Shown in pieces: positions 8,001 through 15,127 of a stretch of 19,229 nt of DNA. The stretch lies in contig JAJZRT010000014.1 of assembly GCA_021802595.1 (NCBI GenBank), positions 1 through 19,229 of the forward strand, read 5' to 3'. The DNA is from Pseudomonadota bacterium (GTDB lineage: Bacteria; Pseudomonadota; Gammaproteobacteria; Burkholderiales; Thiobacillaceae). How positions within the stretch are numbered: position 1 is the stretch's first letter; the number at the start of each line of letters is the position of its first letter. Position numbers and translations under genes: made by a program. Under the pieces are notes generated by a model, which ran no database searches, was not told the DNA's origin, and worked only from the letters and a program-made list of their open reading frames with translations.

Positions 8001-8127
8001 TCACATCGGGGAAGGCATCCAGCGGCAGCCGCTGCCAGGCCCGCGCCCCGAGCAGGGCGATCAGAGCAAGCGCCACCAGAACCAGAAGCTTGTAGCGCAG
8101 GGAAATATCGACAATCTTGTGCAGCAT
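5035..8127 (-). CDS. czcA: HME-RND heavy-metal efflux pump, CzcA/CusA family
   Basis: 1030 residues, the usual length for the family. ATG 8127 follows AGGGGACGGCC and lies 9 bases after the adaptor stop. There is an N-terminal membrane helix (LLVLVALALIALLGARAW), then porter motifs (DAFPDVTPVQVNIYTESPGL), a TM bundle at about 335-495, a second porter region containing TQPIQMRVEELISGVRATL (typical of CzcA rather than CusA), and a final TM bundle at about 870-1015. The TM4 proton-relay motif reads ALGMTIDGPVVLVEN: Asp404 and Glu411 match the essential CzcA acids, but the first CzcA Asp is Ala398, as in CusA. The pump would drive periplasmic or cytoplasmic metal out through the CzcC-like channel using the proton gradient. 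Substrate assignment (Zn/Co/Cd versus Cu/Ag) is uncertain; the CusF-like partner favours Cu/Ag. Confidence 0.93.
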   Translation of the reverse strand: MLHKIVDISLRYKLLVLVALALIALLGARAWQRLPLDAFPDVTPVQVNIYTESPGLAAEDVEKLVTVPVESVLAGLPKVEEIRSTSLFGLSYVSVYFKDDMDIYFARRLVGEKLAEAKSRIPEGYGEPVLGPNAAGLGQVFWYTLEAMDSKLSGMDLRSAQDWGVRMILRTAPGVDDVLSWGGDEKQFQVLIDPRRLIKYGIGYKEVMTAIAANNRQVGGQYINLQREQYLVRGLGLVANTDDIGGILVTQRDGTPIYVRDVADIRPAPALRTGAVTKDGKEVVLGMALARTGENAQQVVEAVREKVATALKTLPANVKLEVAYDRTELIGKAISMASSAMLEGAALVVLVLFLFLGEVRSALIVVVAIPAAWLVAFLLMDQAGASANLMSLGGLIIALGMTIDGPVVLVENAFRLLSHHAGKPVDRTAVVLEAAREVMNPVAFGVVIIIVVFLPLFALTGIEGKLFKPLAINMTFAMVGSLILTVTLMPVLAALALRPKKEEDPWLVRQLKPRFESLLLWTLTHKKRVMVATGVLFVASLALFPFLGKEFMPTLEEQGIIFRVTSIPSTSLEESIAVSQRIDTALKTFPQVRHSLAMIGRAEKGETADVNYMEILVDLKPRDIWPKKMSYRELSARLQERLEKEVPTAVLAATQPIQMRVEELISGVRATLALKLYGEDLATLDRLAAAAKEIVEKVPGASDLALEANQGKPQMVIKVNRPEAARFGINADDVLDVVQAGIGGKAVSTLIDGVRRYDIQVWLPPEFRDSVEAVNAIPIRAAGGALVPLSRVATVELTEGYSFVRREQLQRYAVLQLDVKGRDVDGFVREADARIKAQLKLPSGYWTEWGGAFENQQRAMAKLAVIVPLTIGLIFILLYTAFNSVRYATLIIANVPFAAIGGILSLFVSGQYLSVPAAVGFIAVFGVAMLNGIVLVSFLNGLRAQGMGIRETVVQGAVLRLRPVLMTALVEILGLIPFLLATGVGSEVLRPLATVVVGGLLSSTALTLFILPLVYEWMEQRRQTRTSVES

Positions 8128-8136
8128 GGCCGTCCC

Positions 8137-9333
8137 CTAGTCGTGATCGCCGATTTTGGACTTCAAGAGCCGAGCCTTGAGCGCATAAGAGCCCTCGACC
8201 ACCACCGTGTCACCTTCCTCAATGCCATCCTTGATCACCAAGCGTCCGCCAAGGTTGTCGCCAAGCTCGACCACGCGCGGCTCGAACCCATCCTTTTCCC
8301 AAACGAAAACTGTTTTCTTACCCTCCATCAGGAGTACCGCACTCGACGGCACGGTCAGCACCTTGCCGGTGGAAGCGGTATCGATCGCCGCCGTGGCGAA
8401 CATTTCGGGCTTCAACCGGCCGTCGCCGTTGGGCACTTCCACCCGAGCCTTGATCGTGCGGCTATCCTTGTCCATGACACTGCTGATGTAGGTCAGCCGC
8501 CCCTTGAACACCTCCTCCGGATAGGCCGCCACCGTGACTCCGACGCTGGCACCGGTCTTCACCTTGCCCAGGTCCTTCTCGGACAGATTGGCCTCGATCC
8601 AGACCACCGACAGGTCGGCTACAGTGAACAGGGGCTTGTCGGGTTGGGCGAGTTCGCCCAACACGGCTTTCTTCTCGATCACCGTGCCGGCGAAAGGTGC
8701 ATTGACCGGGAACACCGATACGACGCTCTCCGAGCGGGCCGGCGTCACGCCCATCAAACGCAGCTTGTCCGTCGCCGCCCGAAGGTTGGCGCGGGCCTTC
8801 TCCTGCTCGGCACGGCTACGTAGGTAGTCCTTCTGCGGCACGATCTGGTCGGCGTAGAGCTTCTCGGCCCGCTCGAAATCAGCCTGCGCTAACTTGAACT
8901 GGCTTTCGGCCTGTTGATAGGCCGAATACACCTCTCCCAGTTCGATGCTGTCAAGGCTGGCCAAAGCCTGGCCGGCCTTGACCCGGTCGCCCAAGTTGGC
9001 AGCGATGCCGACGATCCGGCCCGGCACCCGTGGGGCGACATGGGCCAGCCGGTTCTGGTTGGCCTGGATGGTGGCGGTCACCGCAATGCGCTCGTGGACT
9101 TCCGCTTCCTCGACTTCCTCGGTGCGGATGCGGGCCGCCTTGATTTCCGCCTCGGTCAGGTGGATCTGGCCGGCTTCCGGCGATGCAACAGGGGTCTCTT
9201 TGCCTGCTCCGGCGTTCTTTTCCGAGGCGGGTGCAGTTGTTTCTGCGGCGGGCTTGGTCTCCGGCGCGTTGCGGTCGCAAGCGGTCAGCACGAGGACGAA
9301 GGCCAAGGCGGCCGTTGGGAGGATGCGCGTCAT
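8137..9333 (-). CDS. czcB: RND periplasmic adaptor (membrane fusion protein), CzcB/CusB-like lipoprotein
   Basis: 398 residues. The start ATG overlaps the stop of the upstream outer-membrane factor gene by 4 bases (ATGA), implying coupled translation. The N-terminus LAFVLVLTACDRN is a lipoprotein signal with Cys19 as lipid anchor. A disordered Ala/Pro/Glu linker follows, then the lipoyl halves (VAPRVPGRIVGIAANLGDRV and NAPFAGTVIEKKAVLGELAQ) around an alpha-helical hairpin (about 155-215), then beta-barrel and membrane-proximal domains (LSVVWIEANLSEKDLGKV, LKPEMFATAAID, VLTVPSSAVLLMEGKKTVFV). These are features of CzcB/CusB adaptors that link the inner-membrane pump to the outer-membrane channel. 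It has no clear N-terminal Met-rich metal site like that of CusB. Confidence 0.93.
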   Translation of the reverse strand: MTRILPTAALAFVLVLTACDRNAPETKPAAETTAPASEKNAGAGKETPVASPEAGQIHLTEAEIKAARIRTEEVEEAEVHERIAVTATIQANQNRLAHVAPRVPGRIVGIAANLGDRVKAGQALASLDSIELGEVYSAYQQAESQFKLAQADFERAEKLYADQIVPQKDYLRSRAEQEKARANLRAATDKLRLMGVTPARSESVVSVFPVNAPFAGTVIEKKAVLGELAQPDKPLFTVADLSVVWIEANLSEKDLGKVKTGASVGVTVAAYPEEVFKGRLTYISSVMDKDSRTIKARVEVPNGDGRLKPEMFATAAIDTASTGKVLTVPSSAVLLMEGKKTVFVWEKDGFEPRVVELGDNLGGRLVIKDGIEEGDTVVVEGSYALKARLLKSKIGDHD

Positions 9334-10640
9334 TTGTTCTTCTCCGGAAAAGTGTCAGCGCGGGCGGCAGGCCAGCCGGCCGTCTGCTCCAGGGCGATGC
9401 GGGTCTGAATGAATTCGCCGACGGCATCGAGGTAGTCGCGCCGGGCATCCAGCAACTGGCGGTTGACCAGCAGGAGTTGCAGCAGGCCGATTTCGCCGGC
9501 ACGGAAGGCGGTAGATGACAGGCGCCGGTTCTCGTCGAGGGCCGGCAATACCGACTCGGTGAAGCGCTTGACCCGGACCTGCAGGCTGTCCAGGCGCTGC
9601 CATAGGGCGCGTACTTGGGCCGCCACATCGCGCTCGGTGCTTTGCCGCTCGATCTCGGCCTGCGTCAGTTCGGTCGCCGCCTTGCCGATGCCGGCTGCAT
9701 TGTGCCGGAAGAGGGGCAGCGGGATTGAGACGGACAGACGAGTGAACGGCTCGCGGGCGTCGTAGGGCGCTTCCCGCCCGGTGCTCAGGCCCACTGTGAC
9801 GTCGGGATAGACGGCGGCCCGTTCCAGGTTGAGCCGGCTATGGGCAGCCTGTTTCCGGTGATCTAGCGCTCGCAGCAGGGGCCGTTCTCGGGCCGCCGAC
9901 AGCAAAGCGTCCAGGGTGGTTGCCGGCAACACCGCCCGCAACTCGCCGACGGCCTCCGGCAGCGTAGCGGCGGGCAGTTGCAGCGCGGCGGCCAGTTCGG
10001 ACTGAGCCTGGATGAGTTGTTCCCCCAGAACAGCGAGTTGGTTGCGGCTGCGTTCGGCTTCCACCGTTGCCAGGTTGCCGTCTAGCCGGCTGTCTTCGCC
10101 GACCGCCACGCGCTTTCTTACCGCAACGGCGGCTTCATCGACGGCGGCGAGGGCCTCGCGCTCGGTCTCAATACGCCGTTGCAGGGCCAGCACGCGGAAA
10201 AAACGCTGCTCGACCTCGGCGCGCACCTGGCGACGGACCTCGTCGATGTTTTCCGTGACGGCGGCCAGATCGCGGGATGCCGCCTCGTGCCGGTGTCCCG
10301 CCTGGCCGGCGATCTCGAACACCTGCGAGATGCCGAACGACTGTTCGTGGAAACGATTGTCCGGCAGGCCGGCCTGAGTCAAACGGCGGCGGGTCTGGTC
10401 AGTCGATAGCTGGGGATTGTTGTAGAGAATACCGGAGGCATCTCTCAACTGGCCTTCGGCGGCGTCGAGACCGGCGCGGGCGGCGCGCAGGGCCGGATTG
10501 GTAGATTCAGCGAGGCGCCAGGCGTCGTCAAGGGTCAGCGGACCAGCCGCGCGGACGCCGCCGACGGCGAGGAGCATTCCCGCCAGTAGGCCAAGGCGAC
10601 GTAGCGAACTGCGCGCACTGGCAGAGGTGACGAACAACAT
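9330..10640 (-). CDS. czcC: TolC-like outer-membrane efflux channel, CzcC family
   Basis: 436 residues. ATG 10640 follows AAAGG by 8 bases. A signal peptide (LGLLAGMLLAVGGVRAAG) is followed by the OEP repeat fold: LTLDDAWRLAESTNPALRAA, SFGISQVFEIAGQAGHRHEA, VEQRFFRVLALQRRIETERE, and in the second half YPDVTVGLSTG, RLSVSIPLPLFRHNAAGIGK and FRAGEIGLLQLLLVNRQLLD. The FRxGE..LLxLL pattern near the end is typical of CzcC. It forms the trimeric exit duct for the CzcBA-type complex. It is first of the three pump genes, 67 bases after a small secreted-protein gene. Confidence 0.93.
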   Translation of the reverse strand: MLFVTSASARSSLRRLGLLAGMLLAVGGVRAAGPLTLDDAWRLAESTNPALRAARAGLDAAEGQLRDASGILYNNPQLSTDQTRRRLTQAGLPDNRFHEQSFGISQVFEIAGQAGHRHEAASRDLAAVTENIDEVRRQVRAEVEQRFFRVLALQRRIETEREALAAVDEAAVAVRKRVAVGEDSRLDGNLATVEAERSRNQLAVLGEQLIQAQSELAAALQLPAATLPEAVGELRAVLPATTLDALLSAARERPLLRALDHRKQAAHSRLNLERAAVYPDVTVGLSTGREAPYDAREPFTRLSVSIPLPLFRHNAAGIGKAATELTQAEIERQSTERDVAAQVRALWQRLDSLQVRVKRFTESVLPALDENRRLSSTAFRAGEIGLLQLLLVNRQLLDARRDYLDAVGEFIQTRIALEQTAGWPAARADTFPEKNK

Positions 10641-10707
10641 GGGAGAAACCTTTCAAGCGTTGAAGAAACGGACAGCCAACAGGCGTCCGCGTATGAACGA
10701 TGTCGAC

Positions 10708-11055
10708 TCAGGCTTGAAAGGGGATACGGGGCGGGCGGAATGGGCCATCGCGGGGTTGGGTGGGAACGTCGACCGAGCCCTCGGCACTGGGAGTTGCTGC
10801 CGTAGCGTCGGGCAGATTCAGGGCGGGCATGCTGGGGTCGAGGCCCGTCAGATGGATCTGGGCATGACAGCCTTGGTTGCAGACTTTTCCGGCCGGCGAG
10901 TAATCGCCGGAATCCCCGCTAGCGGCGGCAACAGCGATCTCGTCGGACAAGGCATCCGCCATCGCTTCCGCACCATCGCTCCACAGCGACGCGCTGACCA
11001 GGCAGAAAGCCAGCAGCATCGCGAGAAGCGAACGGAAGCGGAAACGGCGGAGCAT
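10708..11055 (-). CDS. Small exported Cys/His protein (CzcI-like position)
   Basis: 115 residues with an N-terminal hydrophobic signal (FRSLLAMLLAFCLVSASLWS) and a compact motif GKVCNQGCHAQIHLTGL containing CxxxCHxxxH, a plausible metal or redox site. The tail is Pro/Arg-rich (DGPFRPPRIPFQA). Small exported proteins directly upstream of czcCBA, such as CzcI or DUF2946-type proteins, are known in other metal operons, and this gene has the same position, strand and general look. The family assignment is from context and pattern only. The ribosome site (GGGATAA, distant) is weak, but the gene is only 29 bases after the preceding gene, so coupling is possible. Confidence 0.7.
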   Translation of the reverse strand: MLRRFRFRSLLAMLLAFCLVSASLWSDGAEAMADALSDEIAVAAASGDSGDYSPAGKVCNQGCHAQIHLTGLDPSMPALNLPDATAATPSAEGSVDVPTQPRDGPFRPPRIPFQA

Positions 11056-11084
11056 GGCCGAGAATTATCCCAAGAAGCTCTTCA

Positions 11085-11597
11085 TCAGCGCGTCCACATA
11101 TATTGCTGCTGCTGCATCATGTGGTCCATCATCAGCTGCTGCATGCCCATGTACCGGTCCATCATGTACTGGCGTTGCTTCATTTGTTCCGGGGTGAGCT
11201 TGGAGTAGTAGCCGCCCATGTGTCCCCACCCCATCATCGGGCCACCCATCATCATGCCCGGACCCCTCCCCGGGCCACCCATGCAGCAACCCGGTCCGCC
11301 CCCGTACCCCCACATACCCTGCATCATCTGCATGTTGTTCTGCATCGTGGCCCAGTGATCTTGCAGGAGTCTCTGCCGCTCCTGGGGATCCTGGGTCTGG
11401 CGGATCTTGTCCATCTGCTCCTGCATCCTTTTGATGTTTTCTTGCGCCTGCGCCATCTGCTTGTCAAACTCGGCCACGTTCGGCGCCGATGACTTCGCCT
11501 GCGTCCCTTTTTCGGCGGAACCGGTTTGCTGGGCATTAACGGGTGCGCTTAAAAACAAGGCCACCGAGAACGCTGCTGTCAATGCTGCTTTGTTCAT
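11085..11597 (-). CDS. Met-rich periplasmic protein, putative copper binder
   Basis: 170 residues. ATG 11597 follows AAAGGAG by 8 bases. The signal peptide (LTAAFSVALFLSAPVNAQQ) predicts export. An amphipathic helical segment (about 45-90, Gln/Glu/Lys-rich) precedes a C-terminal half full of Met with Gly and His: MMQGMWGYGGGPGCCMGG, GPGMMMGGPMMGWGHMGG, then MDRYMGMQQLMMDHMM. I count about 26 Met in all, plus a CC pair. Clusters of Met, His and Cys of this sort bind Cu(I)/Ag(I) in periplasmic copper proteins, so a buffering role beside the CusF-like chaperone is plausible. I do not recognise a named family; the overall layout resembles small Met-rich proteins of copper loci. Confidence 0.85.
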   Translation of the reverse strand: MNKAALTAAFSVALFLSAPVNAQQTGSAEKGTQAKSSAPNVAEFDKQMAQAQENIKRMQEQMDKIRQTQDPQERQRLLQDHWATMQNNMQMMQGMWGYGGGPGCCMGGPGRGPGMMMGGPMMGWGHMGGYYSKLTPEQMKQRQYMMDRYMGMQQLMMDHMMQQQQYMWTR

Positions 11598-11678
11598 CTC
11601 ATGATCTCCTTTAAAAACTCCATTTAAAAGGGGGCGCGTGCGTTGTATTTCCCACCCTAATAGAATCGGGTGAGGAGT

Positions 11679-12074
11679 CTACGGCAGCGCACCCATCACC
11701 CGCTCCAGCCGTTGCCGCACTTCGCCGGCCAGTTGCGCGATCTCAGGTTTGTTCACCAACTCAAACACGGCGTTCGGGTCCATAAATTCGACGTGGACTT
11801 TGCCGCTAGCGTCCTCGCGCACGACCACGTTGCACGGCAACAGCAGACCGATCGACGGCTCGGCGGTCAGCGCCCGATGCGCCAGCGGCGGATTGCACGC
11901 TCCCAGGATGCGGTAGGGAGGCATGTCCTGATTAAGTTTCTTTTTCAGCGTTGCCTTGACGTCGATGTCCGTCAGTACGCCGAAGCCTTCCTTCTGCAAT
12001 TCCTCAGTCACTCGCTGTATCGCCGTGTCGAAAGTGAGATTCACTGTCTTGCCAAAACCGTAATTGCTGTTCAT
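11679..12074 (-). CDS. DUF302 domain protein
   Basis: 131 residues. ATG 12074 follows AAGGAG by 7 bases. It fits DUF302 across its length: FDTAIQRVTEELQKEGFGVL, TDIDVKATLKKKL, PYRILGACNPPLAHRAL, PSIGLLLPCNVVVRED and VEFMDPNAVFELV. The domain (the TT1751-like fold, DUF302) has no agreed enzymatic role. The two Cys (GACNPP and LPCNVV) are in conserved family positions and could bind metal or a small ligand. No signal peptide is visible, so it is probably cytoplasmic. It sits ahead of the Met-rich gene with an 81-base gap and may start the minus-strand efflux transcript; I could not define its promoter in the 196 bases upstream. Confidence 0.9.
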   Translation of the reverse strand: MNSNYGFGKTVNLTFDTAIQRVTEELQKEGFGVLTDIDVKATLKKKLNQDMPPYRILGACNPPLAHRALTAEPSIGLLLPCNVVVREDASGKVHVEFMDPNAVFELVNKPEIAQLAGEVRQRLERVMGALP

Positions 12075-12270
12075 CTTCGATCTCCTTGCAACCCTACGTT
12101 GAAAGAGCGATTGGATTGGATCTGCATTGCCTAGGATACTGGCTTGTCACCGTCCTCTCCTCTCGACTCGGATCCAAAAATTCTCTCCTGCACCCTTAGT
12201 ACCCGTTAACTCACCAAGACGAGCCCGGTGATGGCGGCACATGCGATGCTGCGCACATACATGCCGCTCC

Positions 12271-12864
12271 CTATCGCGACCGCGCCCACGGCCTCATTGA
12301 GGCGAAGCGTGCGATTCCGGCCGACAGCGCGCCGATCAAGAAGCCAGCAAACACGTCCGCCGGGAAGTGTGCGCCGACAGCTATACGTGACCACCCCACC
12401 CATACCAGCCATGCCGCCAATAGTGCGCGAGGGCGGCGTGTTACAAGTGGCCAAAGGGTTACGACTACCAGCATAGTGTAGGCACCATGCCCACTCGGAA
12501 AACTGTACTGCAGTTCCGGCTCGCCGATGATCTGTACCATATCGGGCAACGCTACCAACGGCCGGGGGAAATCTACGAGCAGCTTTACCAATGCGACTGC
12601 GAGCCACGTCAATACAATCCCCAGCGCCAAGCGCTGTGTTTGAGTTCGTACCCCTGATGCTGACGTTGTCGGTTGGGTAGCTGCATTCAGATACCAAGAC
12701 CAAAATAACAGTGCGATCAGCAAGAATGGCCCTCCCCAGTAACTACCCAGTGCACTGCCGATGCGCGCAATAGGCGCAAGCCAATCTGGGGTGGCGTGAT
12801 TGATCGCTTCGAACCATGCCACGTTCAGGCCGTTCCAATCATAGAAAAGTTGCTTGAATGTCAT
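12271..12864 (-). CDS. pbrB: PAP2-family membrane phosphatase, PbrB-like
   Basis: 197 residues from ATG 12864, which overlaps the ATPase stop codon (12861-12863) in an ATGA junction, so translation is coupled. About six membrane segments are visible. All three PAP2 motifs are present: K94xxxxxxRP (KLLVDFPRP), PSGH at 123-126, and SRxxxGxHFPxD at 159-170 with His166 and Asp170. PAP2 enzymes hydrolyse phosphate esters such as undecaprenyl diphosphate at the periplasmic face. In the pbr lead-resistance system PbrB, a C55-PP phosphatase, works with the P-type ATPase PbrA by releasing phosphate that precipitates exported Pb(II). Coupling to a PIB-2 ATPase here suggests the same job. No lspA-like PbrC domain is fused or present. 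Confidence 0.85.
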   Translation of the reverse strand: MTFKQLFYDWNGLNVAWFEAINHATPDWLAPIARIGSALGSYWGGPFLLIALLFWSWYLNAATQPTTSASGVRTQTQRLALGIVLTWLAVALVKLLVDFPRPLVALPDMVQIIGEPELQYSFPSGHGAYTMLVVVTLWPLVTRRPRALLAAWLVWVGWSRIAVGAHFPADVFAGFLIGALSAGIARFASMRPWARSR

Positions 12865-15041
12865 CGACGCAGCAACCTCAACCCGTTGAACACCACCAAC
12901 AGGCTTGCACCCATGTCGGCAAACACTGCCATCCACATCGTGGCGTGCCCAGTAAAGGTCAGCACCAGAAATACCGCCTTGATACCGAGCGCAAGGACGA
13001 TGTTCTGTGTCAGCACCGAGGCCGTGGCCCGCGACAAGCGTATGAAGGCGGGGATTTTGCGCAGGTCGTCGTTCATCAGGGCCACGTCGGCCGTCTCGAT
13101 GGCGGTATCGGTGCCGGCAGCCCCCATGGCGAAGCCGATGTCTGCTCGGGCCAGTGCCGGAGCGTCGTTGATGCCGTCCCCGACCATGCCGACTTGGCCG
13201 TATTCCGAGCGCAGGGAGTCGATGGCAACTAGCTTGTCCTCGGGCAACTGGTTGCCGCGCGCCTCGTCGATGCCCACTTGGGCGGCGATGGCTTGTGCCG
13301 TATGCGGATTGTCGCCCGTGAGCATGACGGTCTTCACGCCGAGGCGGTGCAATTCGGCGATGGCCTCCCGACTCGTTCCCCGTACCGTGTCGGCAACGGC
13401 GAACATCGCCAGCACCTCAGTTTCGTCCGCCAACAGCACGACGGTCTTGCCCTGGCCCTCCAGCGCGTCGAGCCGTGCCTCCAATGCCGGCGAGCAGAGC
13501 TTCAGTTCCTCGATCAGGCGGTGGTTGCCGAACTGATAGTCTCGCCCATCGACCCGGCCGCGGACGCCGCGCCCCGGGATAGCGGTGAAATCGACCACTT
13601 CCCGGATGGGGACGCCGGCTTCGTTCGCCGCCCGGGCGACAGCCTGCGACACCGGATGGTCGGAACGCGCTGCGAGACTGGCGGCGATGCTGCGCAGCAT
13701 TGTTTCATCGCCGTCGGCCAGGCGCGCGAAGTCGGTTTGCGCCGGCCGGCCATGGGTCAGCGTGCCGGTCTTGTCGAGAGCCAAGATCGCGAGCCGGCGC
13801 CCCTCTTCCAGATAGACGCCGCCCTTCACCAGGATGCCATGGCGGGCCGCCGCCGCAAGTCCGCTGACGATGGTGACCGGCGTCGAGATGACCAGTGCGC
13901 AGGGGCAGGCGATGACCAGGAGCACCAGTGCCTTGTAGACGGCGTCGAACCATGGGGTGCCAAAGACCAACGGCGGCATGGCCGCCATGCCGAGCGCGAC
14001 GACGAACACTGCAGGGGTGTAGATGCGGGCGAACCGATCGACGAATCTTTGCGTCGGTGCCCGCGCTCCTTGGGCCGCTTCGACGGCATGGATGATACGG
14101 GCGAGGGTCGAGTGCGTGGCTGTGGCGGTTACCTTGTACTCGAACGATCCGGTTTCGTTGATCGTGCTGGCGAACACCGGGTCGCCTTCGGTTTTGTCAA
14201 CCGGCAGACTCTCGCCGGTGATCGGGGCCTGGTTGACCGTGGAGCGGCCGGATACGATCACCCCGTCCAGCGCGATGCGTTCCCCCGGCCGAACCCGCAC
14301 CCGGGCATCCAGGGGCACCGATGCGGCCTCAACCTCGACCCAGCTATCGTCAGCCTGGCGAACGGTCGCCTTCTCCGGAGCGAGGGACAGCAATCCCCGG
14401 ATCGCGTTGCGCGCCCGGTCGAGGGACTTCGCCTCGATGAGTTCGGCCAGGGCAAACAGGAACATCACCATGGCACCCTCGGGCCACTGGCCGATCAGCA
14501 GCGCTCCCGTGACGGCGATGGACATGAGGGCATTCATGTTGAGGTTGAGGTTCCTGAGGGCTATCCAGCCTTTCTTGTAGGTGGGCAGGCCGCCGACGAG
14601 GATGGCGATGATCGACAGTACCGCCTCGACCGTATGGTCGCCGCCATCGAACCAGTGCACAGCTTCAGCGGCCGTGGCCGCCACACCCGACAGGGCGAGT
14701 GGCCACCATGTGATCTTCTCAGCCAGCGGCGTTTCGGTGACACCGCCCGCGTTCTTGGGCAAAACTGCGTCCATGCCCAACGACCGGATCGCCTCGATGG
14801 CCGGCTCCAGCGCATCGGGGGCATGGGTCAGCGTAAGGGTGCGTTGCATGAGATTGAACTCCAGTGCGCCGATCCCCGCTATTTTGGCCAATTTGCCGCG
14901 AATCAGCGCTTCCTCGGTCGGGCAGTCCATTTTGGCGATGACGAGCGTCGTGCGCATGTCGCCTGCGATCTCCGGCGCGGGGACGACAGTGCCGACGGCT
15001 TCCGTCGTGCAGCCGCAGGTCTTGGACGCGCATTCACCCAT
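12861..15041 (-). CDS. pbrA: PIB-2 type Zn/Cd/Pb-exporting P-type ATPase (CadA/PbrA-like)
   Basis: 726 residues. ATG 15041 follows AGGAG by 8 bases. An N-terminal Cys cluster (CASKTCGC) and a heavy-metal-associated domain with MDCPTEE precede the core. Other motifs are TGES at 275-278, the ion-channel motif Cys379-Pro-Cys381 (VIACPCALVISTP), the phosphorylated Asp423 in DKTGT, GDGINDAPALARADIGFAMG, and FADMGAS with Asp709 in the last membrane helices, the acid typical of ZntA/CadA/PbrA transporters of divalent ions. It would pump Pb(II), Cd(II) or Zn(II) out of the cytoplasm. A MerR-type promoter drives it divergently from its regulator, and the PAP2 gene is coupled downstream. The choice of pbr over cad rests on the PAP2 partner and the regulator Cys spacing; cadA is the alternative name. 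Confidence 0.93.
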   Translation of the reverse strand: MGECASKTCGCTTEAVGTVVPAPEIAGDMRTTLVIAKMDCPTEEALIRGKLAKIAGIGALEFNLMQRTLTLTHAPDALEPAIEAIRSLGMDAVLPKNAGGVTETPLAEKITWWPLALSGVAATAAEAVHWFDGGDHTVEAVLSIIAILVGGLPTYKKGWIALRNLNLNMNALMSIAVTGALLIGQWPEGAMVMFLFALAELIEAKSLDRARNAIRGLLSLAPEKATVRQADDSWVEVEAASVPLDARVRVRPGERIALDGVIVSGRSTVNQAPITGESLPVDKTEGDPVFASTINETGSFEYKVTATATHSTLARIIHAVEAAQGARAPTQRFVDRFARIYTPAVFVVALGMAAMPPLVFGTPWFDAVYKALVLLVIACPCALVISTPVTIVSGLAAAARHGILVKGGVYLEEGRRLAILALDKTGTLTHGRPAQTDFARLADGDETMLRSIAASLAARSDHPVSQAVARAANEAGVPIREVVDFTAIPGRGVRGRVDGRDYQFGNHRLIEELKLCSPALEARLDALEGQGKTVVLLADETEVLAMFAVADTVRGTSREAIAELHRLGVKTVMLTGDNPHTAQAIAAQVGIDEARGNQLPEDKLVAIDSLRSEYGQVGMVGDGINDAPALARADIGFAMGAAGTDTAIETADVALMNDDLRKIPAFIRLSRATASVLTQNIVLALGIKAVFLVLTFTGHATMWMAVFADMGASLLVVFNGLRLLRR

Positions 15042-15070
15042 GCCGGGGACTCCTGTTTCCTATTCGGATA

Positions 15071-15099
15071 TTGTCTATTCAACACCCTGTAGTTACTAT
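15071..15099 (+). promoter_or_regulatory. Promoter of the MerR-type regulator gene
   Basis: TTGTCT (15071-15076), a 17-base spacer and TACTAT (15094-15099) point to the regulator start at 15128. The operator dyad overlaps the spacer and the -10 box, so the regulator would control its own transcription, as is usual for divergent MerR pairs. Only 4/6 at the -10, so moderately supported. Confidence 0.5.
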
Positions 15100-15107
15100 A
15101 GAGTCAA
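15077..15107 (-). promoter_or_regulatory. MerR-type operator and promoter of the ATPase-PAP2 operon
   Basis: On the minus strand TTGACT (complement of 15102-15107) and TTGAAT (complement of 15077-15082) are separated by 19 bases, the stretched spacing that MerR-family activators correct by twisting DNA. The spacer holds a 21-base dyad (15084-15104) whose arms are ACCCTGTAG and CTATAGAGT with TTA at the centre. It lies exactly between the ATPase and the regulator genes, so it is the expected metal-responsive switch. Confidence 0.8.
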
Positions 15108-15127
15108 GCATATTTTGGGAGAGGCGC

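Noticed and set aside
11103..11492. His/Leu-rich plus-strand frame opposite the Met-rich gene
   Set aside because: CAT repeats on the plus strand are the complement of Met ATG codons; the minus-strand protein has a signal peptide and ribosome site.
12206..12703. Minus-strand frame overlapping the PAP2 gene
   Set aside because: Read in another frame over a gene with complete PAP2 motifs. The short tail beyond 12271 (MYVRSIACAAITGLVLVS) is too short to call a remnant of pbrC or anything else.
13278..15092. Long plus-strand open frame (604 codons) across the ATPase gene
   Set aside because: It is antisense to a gene with all P-type ATPase motifs; its translation is low-complexity Asp/Arg/Gly/His-rich, typical of a shadow frame in high-GC DNA.
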